A DNA stretch of 32,368 bases from Basidiobolus meristosporus CBS 931.73 (taxonomy: Eukaryota > Basidiobolomycota > Basidiobolomycetes > Basidiobolales > Basidiobolaceae). The DNA lies in assembly GCA_002104905.1 (NCBI GenBank), contig MCFE01000831.1, positions 1-32,368 on the forward strand, read 5' to 3'. The notes beneath the pieces are model-generated. The model did not search any database and was not told the DNA's origin. It saw nothing but the letters and a program-made list of their open reading frames with translations. This document shows positions 1-9,609 of the stretch, piece after piece (position 1 is the stretch's first letter; each line of letters begins with the position of its first letter). The translations under genes and the position numbers were made by a program.

Positions 1-78
1 GCACCTTTCTAGCTACCTTACATCTCTTTGACTTTTGTTTGGAGCTTTCAGCACTGCTTTAGTGGACTTTTGAGGGAA

Positions 79-600
79 GAAGATGAGGAGCCCAACAATA
101 TACACCCCATCATTTGGAGCTGCTCATTAGTTATATAGGTGTAGGCAGCCATAGTTCAAACAAAATATAAGACAGTTAAAAAGAAGATTAGACCATTACT
201 CACATGTTTGACTGATGGATCTTGACCAGCTGATTACATCACATCACCCAAAGAAACACCAGAAGATGTGTAACTTACATCTGAGAGACTTAAGCAACTT
301 GCCATTGGTGATGGAAACCTAACACCAGAGGAGATCTTATTTTTTGAAGAAGCCTTGAAAAGTCATGATAAGGCTTGCTCAAATAATGACAAGGAGATGG
401 GGCTCTTAAAGACATTAGTTGAAAAACCTATCAAGATTCATACAGTGCCACACACACCCTGGTCATTCAAGCATTACCCACTACCCAGAGGACTCCAAGC
501 TGATGTGCATGATCAACTTTAGAAAATGATTGATGCTGGGATCTTACAGCCTTGCCATAGACCTTACACCAATACCCTACAAAAAATAATTTGGTCCTGC
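79..600 (+). pseudogene. Ty3/gypsy pol fragment, start of reverse transcriptase
   Basis: One forward frame can be followed from about 79 to 600 through in-frame stops TGA (223), TAA (271) and TAG (520). It reads like the linker and N-terminal reverse transcriptase of fungal Ty3/gypsy polyproteins. There is a KYKTV-KKKIRP segment near 163-200, then a TPEEILFFEEAL helix near 318, then HTVPHTPWSFKHYPLP near 439-483, and finally the MIDAGILQPCHRPY stretch (526-567) that precedes the first RT motifs. It breaks off at the start of LTR-A. The catalytic motifs are not in this piece. It is a dead fragment whose left part lies outside the window. The frame and motif order make the family call firm; the clade within gypsy is not determined. 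Confidence 0.8.
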
Positions 601-1670
601 TGTGGTGGTGTATAGGTCTACGGGAGAGATACATCCAACACTTCTCAAGTGTTTTGCGTGTTGGGTATTCACTGGGTGCAATAACCTCTGGCAAAAGCTT
701 GCTAGGAATTCTTGGGTTCTGTCTCTAATCTAATGTGATGGGGAATAAAGCCACAAGCTTGTCAAGGGAAAACTATTGAGCTACAATCCCCAACTTGGTT
801 GGCATCTTAACAAATGTTTGTGCTGGGTTCAGCAGCCTTTGAGAGCACAATGTACAAAAGCTTCCAAAGTCAAAACAACAGTAAACTCCGCCAGCAGGGA
901 CTTGATAGGAATGCAGCTGTGGTCAATAGTTACAAAGACAGAAAGTAGCTTTGCCTGTACAAGAACAAACTTGGGAAAGAATCAAATATAATAAAAGGTA
1001 CCTACTCTGAGTATTCCTCACAAGTAGTGCCTCCAAGGTCAGTTGGCTGTCAGCATGGTTTCCTGGGAGTGTCCTGTGGTCTGGGGTTGGAAGTTCAGGT
1101 AGCAGCAGGTAGCAGTGATCATACTAATCAACAAGTCATTATATTGATAAAAGGGATGATGATTTATTGTTGAGGGATAGCCTCCCTTATATACTTTGCT
1201 TACTGGCTAAGTGATTACTAATCATGGTGTTCTAGAGGGTTCCAGATATCAGTAGAAATCTCAATGACATCAGAATGACCTAAGAATGTTCTAGGTAGGT
1301 GCCAGATGGTTCTAAGAGGTACAGCACATCCAACCAATCAGGAATCAGTATTCTGGAACCTGAGTAACATGGGGATACCATATATGGTATGGAAATGGTA
1401 GGGATGGTGACATGGGTTACTCATGTGTCATGGGTACTGGTGCAGGTACTTGCCTAATATAGAAGCACTGATAGCTAGTAATCTTACTCAAAGTGAGGGG
1501 TAACTTATGCAATAAGGTAAGCAGGTGTCATAGTCAACTGGCTTATGGGATAGTACTGATCAGGTAAGACAAATGGGATAAAACTAAAATAAGTGTAGTA
1601 GAGATATAGGGAAGTAGAAAATATGGTAATGAGCACATCTGTCAGTGGGTGTCACTGTCACCCCACTACA
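601..1670 (-). mobile_element. Solo-LTR-like repeat, copy A (uninterrupted)
   Basis: This 1070 bp block begins TGTGGTGGTGTATAGG and ends CACCCCACTACA, so it has TG...CA ends with short inverted termini. It is closely similar to LTR-B (3657-4680 plus 8095-8146). The flanks are CTGC on the left and CCGC on the right, a possible 4 bp target duplication with one mismatch. On the minus strand a TATATA stretch near 1185-1200 is followed by an AATAAA near 1165, which is promoter and poly(A) spacing typical of an LTR, so I assign minus orientation. No internal region of the parent element is present. The short open frame over 467-694 is only the shadow of this repeat running into the gypsy piece. LTR is the best call, but a non-autonomous DNA element is not excluded. 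Confidence 0.65.
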
Positions 1671-2160
1671 CCGCGGGTGGATCCAATCTGGATCATCCAT
1701 CAAGATCCCGTTTAGAGGCCGTCATAATAACAGCAGCTTGGAATTAGTGACCCTCCTGACAATCTTATAACAAGATCATGACAGTGCTTTGCAAATTTTA
1801 CAGCCAAATAAAGAGATAAAACTTGATGATTTTTGATTGGTGCTGTGACAATTTTTACATGGTATTGTTGCCATCTTTCAGCTCTCTATTACTATTTTGA
1901 GTGGATCCAGTTGGCCAGGACTTCAAATTGCCTTATATGGCAAGAAACTGGACGGTATTTTGATGGCCTCACAACAATACCCTGATGGCTTTTTCTTGGC
2001 TGTATGATGGCCTGCCGCTGGTTCTGTATAATGTATCATACTAATATACCAAATGGTATTTCCTTTTTCTACCTCCCCTTGTGCAATTTATATATTCCAC
2101 TGTAGAATCACCTTTCTTTATTTGCTTACTCACTACTACCTTGGGTATTCCACATATACT
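1671..2160. other. Unassigned stretch between LTR-A and the Tnp2 3' end
   Basis: About 490 bp with no coding frame I can recognise. It probably includes the 3' flank of the minus-strand Tnp2 transposase gene that starts to be readable at about 2517, and possibly the element's left terminus. I looked for a CACTA-type end paired with one beyond 9.3 kb and could not fix one. Confidence 0.4.
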
Positions 2161-3656
2161 TTAAATCAAAAAAAATATGACCTCCTGCTTACTAACCTCT
2201 ACAAATGTGCACACCAGCCACAATTGACATACTTCTATCACCTCAACTTTACGGCTTTTTAGTGTGATACTTGCAAAGTTGCCATATACCTTGTACTGCT
2301 GGTAGCATATACATCTTGCAAACATATGCTTGGTTGTTGCCACTTTTGCCATGAATACCTCCTGAATATTGACAAAGAACTTCTTGGTATTTAACCAGTA
2401 TATTCCTTCTCCCTGCTGGGTTCTAGTCGCCCTTATAGGTGCACTCTGGCTTTTGTTTGTGTGAATTCCGTTTTGAATAGTGTAGAAGTTGGCTTGTGAC
2501 CACAAGAAATCTGGCATATCTAGGTGGAGTTTTTGTGATAAATATTAGTTGCTTGTTGCACCCAACCTAACTTTGCAGTACTTAACTGAATACCCACACA
2601 TTGGGGCTGCTTAGCTTCTTAATGCCATAGGCATAGATGTCTCCATGTGTACATTTGTCCTCAGTATTTTCCACTCTTTCTGGCTGTCCTCCATGTGCCA
2701 ACTCATCACATCCATGGCAGACTAGAGGGTAATATTCTCAAAGAGATTTGGATATGGTATTACCTGCAACTTGACTTGTCTTTCTATCTCCCCACACATC
2801 CACTCCATAGGAAACTCCCAAAAGGTGAAGCAAGGCCCAATATTCTCCACACACTGTGCAAGATGGAGTAGAGAATGGATACAGTAGCGGCAGAGATCTA
2901 CGTGTTCAGCTTTATGTTTGTAGTATAGCCACTCATATCCTGACACAAACTCCTCACACAACAGCTGTAGATGCGTCAAGTTGGCATTGGTGATCCGCTT
3001 CTGGATAAATATTCCTACAATGTCCACATATGACTCCCAATGCTTCCAATGTACTCTTGGTAGGAATGGCTTCTGAACACCACTTTAATAAATACATATC
3101 CAGTTCATCCAGTCTTTGCATTTGTATTGTTGCGTATGAGTGAGAATATTGATTGGAGCACATGAGAAGTACTTAGGGTAGTGGATACTCTGTAATATCT
3201 TGCCAATTTTTTCAAATTTCTCCGGTATCTCATAGGGCTCATTTAGCTTGAAATGCCCCATGTACAACTTGGTCATCAGTCCAGGAATGTTGTTGAAAAG
3301 CAAATGCATTACTCCCAGTGGAAAGCTTTTGCTCCAACAGATACCCTCTATCTTAGGTATCTCTGGTTTCCAATTGATTCCATATTCTGGCCAATGGCTT
3401 ATAGCTTGCCAACTTTGCTGCAATTTCATGCTTACTTCTGGACATTCTCTCTGTGGAAAGATGATGTTCTTGGTGCTGGTGTTTGGGTAAAAATAATGTG
3501 TGTGAGTTATGGAGTAAATCCCCTGGATCTCACACATTTGACAGCAATACCATCCATTGTGCCCTGAAAAAACTGCTATCTTGCTGATGGCTGGGGTATC
3601 TCCAATGCAGATAATAATATGCGCTTTTACATGATGACCATTTACCATTATCCCGC
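2161..3656 (-). pseudogene. CACTA/EnSpm Tnp2-type transposase, 3' half
   Basis: Read leftwards from 3656, one frame runs to 2161 with in-frame stops (one at 3085-3087). It matches the Tnp2 (Transposase_21) family. GDTPAISKIAVFSGHNG followed by a CQMCEIQG zinc-type pair (about 3500-3590) is the family's GD-PA...GH-G...CR-C signature. KCKDWMNWICIY near 3090-3125 is the usual DWMNW block. The 2722-3027 part carries CEEFVSGYEWLY, CIHSLLHLAQCVENIGPC and a following WEFPME...CGEIER segment, the helical C-terminal region of the family. The 2161-2517 frame is the tail. The first 32 codons upstream of SGIMVNG (3657-3750) belong to LTR-B, not to the transposase. The gene resumes at 8151, so this is one gene split by an insertion. 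It is inactivated by stops. Confidence 0.85.
3653..3656. repeat. Target-site duplication CCGC, left copy (LTR-B)
   Basis: CCGC immediately precedes the TGTGG start of LTR-B and recurs immediately after its CCACCACA end at 8147-8150. On the coding (minus) strand this duplicates GCGG inside the Tnp2 codons for Tyr-Ser-Gly. Removing one copy and the insert restores a continuous Tnp2 frame. Because the element ends in CACA, up to 7 bp (CCGCTGT) can be read as repeated at both sides. Confidence 0.75.
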
Positions 3657-4680
3657 TGTGGTGGTGTATAGGTCCAAGGGAGAGATACGTCCAACACTTC
3701 TCAAGTGTTTTGTGTGTGGGGTGTTCACTGGGTGCAATAACCTCTGGCAAAAGCTTGCTAGGAATACTTGGGTTCTGTCTCTAATCTTATGTGATGGGGA
3801 ATAAAGCCACAAGCTTGTCAAGGGAAAACTATTGAGCTACAATCCCCAACTTGGTTGGCGTCTTAACAAAAGTATGTGCTGGGTTCAGCGTCCTTTGAGA
3901 TGACAATGTACTAAAGCTTCCAAAGTCAAAACAACAGTAAACTCCGCCAGCAGGGACTTGACAAGAATGCAGCTGTGGTCAATAGTTCCAAAGACAGAAA
4001 AGTATCTTTGCCTGTACAGGAACAAACTTGGGAAAGAATCAAATATAATAAAAGATACCTACTCTGAGTATTCCTCACAAGTAGTGCCTCCAAGGTCAGT
4101 TGGCTGTCAGTGCAGTTTCCTGGGAGTGTCCTGTTGTCTAGGGTTGGAAGTTCAGGTAGCAGCAGGTAGCAGTGATCACACTAATCAACAAGTTGGTATA
4201 TTGATAAAAGGGATGATGATTTATTGTTGAGGGATAGCCTCCCATATATACTCTCCTCACTGGCTAAGTGACTACTAATCAAGGTGTTCCAGAAGGTTCT
4301 GGATAGCAATAGATATTTTAATGACATCAGAATGACCTAAGAATGTTCTAGGTAGGTGCCGGAACATTCTAAGAGGCACAGCACATCCAACCAATCAGGA
4401 ATCAGTATTCTGGAACCTGAGTAACATGGGGATACCATATATGGTATGGAAATGGTAGCAATGGTGACACAGGTTGATCATGTGTCACGGGTACTGGTGC
4501 GGGTACTTGCCTAGTATAGGAGTACTTATAGCTAGTAATCTTACATAAAGTGAGGGGTAACTTATGCAATAAGGTAAGCAGGTGTGATGGTCAACCAGCT
4601 TATGGGATAGTACTGATTGGGTAAGACAAATGGGATAAAACTAAAATAAGTGTAGTAGAGACAGAGGGAAGTAGAAAATA
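3657..4680 (-). mobile_element. Solo-LTR-like repeat, copy B, left segment
   Basis: Second copy of the 1.07 kb repeat, inserted in the Tnp2 transposase gene. It starts TGTGGTGGTGTATAGG and tracks LTR-A base for base, with scattered substitutions, until GTAGAAAATA. There the Harbinger-like element begins, and the remaining 52 bp of the repeat are at 8095-8146. Summed length is about 1076 bp against 1070 bp for LTR-A. It has the same minus-strand TATA (around 4245) and AATAAA (around 4223) arrangement. No coding capacity. Confidence 0.7.
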
Positions 4681-4780
4681 GACTTGTTCTGTTGGATAGT
4701 GCCACATGGTGCCAGCCTGTTTATGGTGCCGGATCAATCTGGCACTCTACGGCATTATCTGGCACTATAATTTCTACCAC
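4681..4780. repeat. Harbinger left terminus: TIR and subterminal repeats
   Basis: The TIR (about 24 bp from 4681) ends at a GTGCCA word. It is followed by repeated TGCC/GGCAC words and two close copies of ATCTGGCACT spaced about 24 bp apart. The same words appear inverted inside the right end (7915-8094). This is the layout expected for transposase-binding sites. There is no gene between here and the transposase stop at 4863. Confidence 0.6.
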
Positions 4781-4862
4781 AATGCCAGTGGTATGATACA
4801 GTTACTGGTAGTTTTACTCAATCTTACTTATGTTGCTCAGAATAGTGCTTTCCTTGCTTTAT

Positions 4863-5726
4863 TTACTCTTTATAATGCTCCAGACACATTTCTCTCAGTG
4901 GATGTCTTCTTGTATGAACATACTGTGCATTAATAAGTATCTTAACTATTTTACATATTCTGCTGTTTTCTCCTATATATGACTTTCCTCTGTATTTACC
5001 TGCCAATATACTGAATCTCTTCAGATATCCAAATGTGTGCTCTACCCTCACTCTGAAATGATTAAATATCTCATTGTAGAGCTTCTGCTTCCTGCTAAGC
5101 ACACCATTCCTTGGCTTCCTATAAGCTGTAATACATCCTAATCTCTGACAATCCTCTCCTATATAGGCTAAGTCTGCCATACATTTCTCCCCTCTACTGA
5201 ATTCAGGATGATTCTCTACCCAGAGTGCATTGTCATGCCTACTTCCAGCAAATGGCCCACTAAACCAGATGATGTTACCCTCAATGTCAGACAGTGCTTG
5301 AAACTTCACCCGGTGTGCCTTGTACTTGCCAGAATAAAAGTGCCTCTGCCCTCTAGAAGGTCTGTTAATCCTCACTGGGAAGGTATCCAAAATACTTCTG
5401 ATATGGAACCTGTTGCTGAACACTCTGGGATATGGAAGTCTATTGGAGCTTCTGAACCTAGTATTCCAAGCTTGCTCTAAGTCATTCATACCCTCTGCAA
5501 GGTGGTTCTCCATTGCTATCAGCTGGGAATGAAAGCTTCTAGGACTTTTGTTGCCATGAATGGTGGGATGAAACCTTGTAGGGCAATAGTTCTTATAATA
5601 GCAGCAAAGCTTAACAAGGGATCTCCTTGAGTAGATTGGGGTTGATGGTCCACAGTACCTGGAATAGATCACCTCTAGTGTGTCAAAAGGAAATCCAGTG
5701 GTAGTGATGGGATTGATGAGAAAAGA
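4863..5726 (-). pseudogene. Harbinger-type DDE_4 transposase (3' part intact, start unclear)
   Basis: This minus-strand frame is open from a TGA at 5727-5729 down to the stop at 4863, about 287 codons, and fits the DDE_Tnp_4 (HARBI1-like) endonuclease fold. Counting from the GTG at 5672, the candidate catalytic acids are D96 (LDTFPVRINRP), D167 (MADLAYIG) and E211 (VEHTFGYLKRF). Between them is the family block FYSGKYKAHRVKFQ followed by GPFAGSRHDNALW. There is no convincing ATG at the 5' end and the usual helix-turn-helix N-terminal region is missing or lies in an upstream exon, so I treat it as incomplete. It would cut and rejoin the TIRs at 4681 and 8094. The catalytic core is uninterrupted, unlike the accessory ORF of the same element. 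Confidence 0.75.
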
Positions 5727-5729
5727 TCA

Positions 5730-6106
5730 TTCAGATGAGTAAGTCATATTAAAATTGATGGATGATTGTATGGAGGCGGTTTGAATCAATTTGGCGCAAT
5801 CTGCATTATTTATCTGATTTTTAATACATTATAGTTAAATCTCCATCAATTGCCATGTATCCCATCATTATGTTGCAAAAATCATCCACAAACAATGCCT
5901 TGGTACTTTTATTGATGCTTTAATCATGGGTCTATAATCAAATAGGAAATCTGCAATTGATGTGATCTGATCCGTGTCAACGCAATCCAAGATGCATCAT
6001 GCATAATATATGGAAAATTCAACATTCACATTAGTTTTCATATATATTTCATATAAGACCAGGTTGATGCCAATATACTGCTGTATAAGTATCCAAATCC
6101 ATTGCT
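5730..6106. other. Divergent intergenic region of the Harbinger-like element
   Basis: About 375 bp, AT-rich, between the oppositely oriented transposase and accessory ORF. It would have to hold both promoters. A TATATTTCATATAA stretch near 6042-6056 could serve the plus-strand ORF. No other feature seen. Confidence 0.35.
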
Positions 6107-7384
6107 ATGGTCCCCATACCAAGCCTCAACTTATCTTTTGTACAACCCAGACAAAACCCATCCCCCAGCTCACAGGCACGGTCCAGACCGGAGAAGTCAA
6201 TGTTGGATCCGTTTGAGTTCTCACCAAATGATTTTAGTATGGCCCAAGTGTCTATGACAAGCCTTCATACAGATATTTGGGCACTACTGATTAATCTAGC
6301 AGAACTAGATACCTCAGAGAGTCAACAAAGATGGAAGAATTTGAGTAGAAAGCTGTGGCATGAGTTCTACATCAAGATGCTAGCTGATGTATGTAAAAAG
6401 ATATATTACAAGACAAGTATTGAAATCAAGAATGAGCTGAGAGTGGGGGGATTTGACAAAGAAGCCGCATGGGAACAATTTCGCGTGCAATTTGCACAGT
6501 ACGGGCCAGACATGTCCATTTGTGCCTCAACTTTGTGAACCAAAGAGATTTTGAATGAGTTTTTGCCTCAAATAACTAATGTACTACATGATATATTAGT
6601 AGAGCTAAGTGGCTTCCAAGAGCAATATACACAGGACTCATCCAGGCAACAGCTCCAAAGTATCAGACAGAGGGTAAGTGAATACCTTGAGGAATCAGAT
6701 GGTGAGCTTCAGGAGAAAGAATACAGACTGCAAGCAACATCGTCCAAATTGCGCCAGCACGCCTTGCTGGATTCCCTACCATCTCTTGCCACCACAGTGC
6801 GCCGGCGCATGTCAGTCCAGACCACGCCAACACCCTTCACCAGAACGCCCCGCATTGAGTCAACGCGTGTTGGGTCAACACGTGCGCTTCAGAGCAAAAC
6901 TACAAGTACTTGCCAAACTGCTCATTTAGACACAAGTCCATTGGAGCGGACCAAGTCACATCAACATGCAGCATCACATTGAACTCAACCAAGGGCCATC
7001 TCAACGCGTCAAGGCGTGCCTGCGCGTGCCGTTTTGCCTCACCATCAGCAAGTTACCTCTTGTGAACTGACTGATGATGACCAACATGAAGTGCCTCAAC
7101 CACCAGAGCCCTTAGCAAGTAAAAGAACGCGTCAGCGCATGGCACTACAAGCCGGTTCAGTTGGTTTAGTCGGAGCAATTCAGCGCGGCCAAGCTGCAGC
7201 ATTGCACTCATCAACTAGGAGGCAAAATACTGACTATAAATACACAAGTAGCCAAGATGATAGTCAGCCAGGAAGTAGTATAGGTGTGCAAAGTGAGTCA
7301 CTACCAAATGCTTCAGTAGTAATCCCTGTGAGAAAAAACCCAGGAGAAGATGATGTGATTGCTTTGAATTGCTCACATTTGTAA
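6107..7384 (+). pseudogene. Accessory ORF of the Harbinger-like element, unknown function
   Basis: A single forward frame of 426 codons from an ATG at 6107 to a TAA, interrupted only by two TGA codons (6536-6538 and 6980-6982). PIF/Harbinger elements usually encode a second, Myb/SANT-type DNA-binding protein needed for nuclear import and TIR binding. Position and orientation fit that role, but I cannot see a clear Myb/SANT tryptophan pattern. Residues of about 60-130 are helical and contain RWKNLSRKLWHEFY. The middle (6550-6760) is Gln/Glu-rich and probably coiled coil. The C-terminal third is Ser/Thr/Arg-rich with a basic SKRTRQRMALQAG patch near 7115-7155. Codons keep their frame after each TGA, so decay is light. 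Function by context only. Confidence 0.55.
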
Positions 7385-8094
7385 TGATCCCAACAACCCT
7401 TTTTTTTGCAATCCAAATCAAGCCATTGCAAATCAGTGATCATCAAATTTTTGATATAAGTAATATCAAGGTTGTCTCACATATGAGACAGAACCCCTAT
7501 AAATAAACACCCTGCATATATATACATCATCTGTAATACCAGTGCAGCTATTGGATCTGTTTTGCACCTACACAATTACTTGCGTGCTAGCTATGACACC
7601 TTGTCCAATCACTAGGATCAGGGATATACTTCCTCAATGGGCAGAATGTGATATTTGATGGCAAATCAGGTAGCTTTTTCAGTAGTAAATGAGCCAATTG
7701 GGGGCTGCCTGCTTCAGTATACTTTTGGACCAATTAACCACTGAGATACCATCCAATTGGAGTGAGGGTAACCAAAATGGTAAGTATCAGTGTAGTTTAT
7801 AGTGTGATACACATTTATTTCCATTTACATTAAAGAAACATATCCAAATACTGGATTTTACCTGCCATTATAGCGGTATCCAGTTGCGCACATGATGCAA
7901 ACATTACAAGTTGGCGCAATCATCCGTGCCAGCCTCATTGTGCCAGATTGTGCCATAGTGTGCAAGATTGTCCCACATAGTGCAAAATTGTCCATGAACA
8001 ATCCTGCCTTCTGGTAGCTATAATATTGCGCCCAATTGTTCTTTACAACCGCAGATTGCGCCGCGCACCCTGGCACAGTACAATGGAACAAGTC
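7385..8094. repeat. Harbinger right arm and terminus
   Basis: Non-coding arm between the accessory ORF and the right TIR. The 7915-8010 segment holds inverted and variant copies of the GGCAC/GTGCCA words also found at the left end (CGTGCCAGCC, TTGTGCCAGATTGTGCC, then GTGCAAGATTGTCC). The last 24 bases up to 8094 are the inverted TIR. A CCTATAAATAAACACC stretch near 7496-7511 looks TATA-like, but no gene follows it. Confidence 0.5.
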
Positions 8095-8146
8095 TAATAA
8101 GGGAATGAGCACATCTGTCAGTGGGTGTCACTATCACCCCACCACA
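8095..8146 (-). mobile_element. Solo-LTR-like repeat, copy B, right segment
   Basis: The last 52 bp of LTR-B, displaced from the rest by the Harbinger-like element. The AATGAGCACATCTGTCAGTG word and what follows, up to the terminal ACA, match LTR-A 1628-1670 with two substitutions. The target duplication CCGC follows at 8147-8150. Confidence 0.7.
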
Positions 8147-8150
8147 CCGC

Positions 8151-9307
8151 TGTAAAGCATACAAAGTTCATCCAGCAATGGATACAGGTAGCTATCCAGG
8201 TTGGATGGTGATTAAGGCCCATATACCAGTGAGACTACCATCAGATTATTGCTCTGATACCGTAAGATGGGCAGCTGACTCAGATTGATGAGAATCAGTG
8301 GCCAGCAAGATTTGCTGGTAGAGTTCTTGTTAGATGAGAATCCATCAAGAGCTAAACTAAAGGCATAGTATACATACCTTCAAAGTAGCCCTTGCTTCTT
8401 AGCTGTTTGTAATGCTTGCATTCAAGTATATTGGATATGTTTGTGCTTGATTGATACTGAGTGCAGTACTGTATAGCTTTGCAATATTTGTTGGACTGCA
8501 TCAGCTTCCTCAGATGGGGTATGACCAGAATATATCCGGAGTGTGACCAATATTTTCCCTCAATGGTGGTGGATTCCTGACAATTTGGACATGTTGCAAT
8601 GGTAGCATTTTGGATGTGAATGCCATGCAAGTGTTGACACATGCTGGAATCAGGACAGTCTCTGGATCATATGTTGCCAGCCACATGATGGTTGTGCACT
8701 TTCACCATGTACATGGTAAGTTGCATCCCAGTATGATTTTGGCAAGAAGTAGTAATAAATCCTCAAAGCCCCCATTACTGATATTAGTAGAAACGCACCA
8801 CTTCTCTAGCCACAACATTACATTATTCACCAGTAGATTGATTTCTGGGCTCACTTGGCCCCATAAAGTATCCCTGGGATTTGTTTCAATGGGTGTTGTC
8901 TCATTGCATATAGGGATTTGACCGGGCTCATACAAGGTACTGTTGTTATGGAAGATAGGCTCAAAATCCATCAGTGAACCTTCTTTGTCAGAGCTATCAC
9001 TCTGTGTGCCATATTCAGAAGGCTGAGGTGAGCCTAAAGGCATCACAAACTCACCTGACTCAGTTTGTGCAAGGTGACAAAGACTGCCAGGTGCTAATAT
9101 AGTAGTATCAACTGGCCAGCAAGATAATGTTGGTACAGTAGTGATCAATGAATGGTCAAATATGACTTGGGTGGCAAAACACAGGCCGTGATCCTTGTAA
9201 TACTTCCTATGCTGTCTGCATGCTTCATGGCTGAGAGGCTTGCCACAATAGCCACATGGTCTTTTTTCTCTTCTCTTACGGTGTTGAGTCAAAGTAGTCT
9301 TGTCCAT
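8151..9307 (-). pseudogene. CACTA/EnSpm Tnp2-type transposase, 5' half
   Basis: Read leftwards, the gene starts around the frame opening at 9307 with a Cys/His module (CGYCGKPLSHEACRQH) typical of the N-terminus of fungal Tnp2 proteins. It then has an acidic linker. In the 8352-8642 frame it has CPNCQ, a VIPHLRKLMQS segment and an ILECKHYKQLRSKGYF block, which correspond to the family's CP-C, pL-LY and VFDG-HY-L segments. In another frame the next block, WPLILINLSQLPILRYQ to NLDSYLYPLLDEL (about 8260-8160), is the family's WPLILINLNLPP / GP..P.NLDSYLYPL signature. It stops exactly where LTR-B is inserted. The rest of the protein is at 2161-3656. At least two frame changes and several stops show that it is dead. 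Confidence 0.85.
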
Positions 9308-9600
9308 GGGGCAAACAATTTGACCTTCAACAATGTAATGCTATTATATCACTTTTTGGTCAATACTCATGTGAACTTAAGACAGTCATGTATTTGAGAC
9401 ATTGCACCTACATAAATGTAAGATTCAATGATGACCCAACATAGTAAGCATTATAAGTAGAGTTGTGGCACCACATACACATGTATGTGTAACACTATTT
9501 CCCCTTTGGCTTGACTCACTTCCATATATATGCTGCCAAAAAATAAGAAAAGTTGTCTGGTTCTCAACCAAGCCCCACTGCTGACAGCAATGAAGAACAG
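9308..9600. other. Unassigned stretch upstream of Tnp2
   Basis: About 290 bp between the 5' end of the minus-strand Tnp2 gene and a divergent plus-strand unknown coding region. It contains a short perfect palindrome, ACACATGTATGTGT (9477-9490 region), and a CCATATATATGC TATA-like element near 9524. Probably promoter sequence for one or both sides. No gene. Confidence 0.35.
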
Positions 9601-9609
9601 TTGGACAAT

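Larger units (their letters stand above)
4681..8094. mobile_element. PIF/Harbinger-like DNA transposon (about 3.4 kb)
   Basis: The left end GACTTGTTCTGTTGG and the inverted right end (reverse complement of the bases ending at 8094, GACTTGTTCCATTG) form imperfect terminal inverted repeats, about 19 of 24 bases matching by eye. Inside both ends lie clustered copies of a short motif, roughly AATCTGGCAC(T/A), at about 4735-4770 on the left and 7915-8000 (inverted) on the right. These look like subterminal transposase-binding repeats. The element carries a DDE_4-type transposase on the minus strand and an accessory ORF on the plus strand, transcribed divergently from a shared region at about 5730-6106. 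It sits inside LTR-B, and LTR-A shows the unoccupied sequence. The exact target duplication (a short AT-rich AATA-like word) is ambiguous. Confidence 0.75.

Noticed and set aside
467-694. Minus-strand ORF beginning MPEVIAPSEYPT, nearly identical to the start of the 3085-3750 ORF
   Set aside because: The shared part lies inside the 1.07 kb LTR-like repeat (601-694 and 3657-3750). In both places the frame simply runs out of the repeat into different neighbours, so it is not a protein N-terminus.
1630-1680. CACTACACCGC at the end of LTR-A as a CACTA transposon terminus
   Set aside because: The same end in LTR-B reads CACCACACCGC. Comparison of the two copies shows that CCGC is flanking target sequence and the element ends in ACA. 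No TAGTG partner was found.
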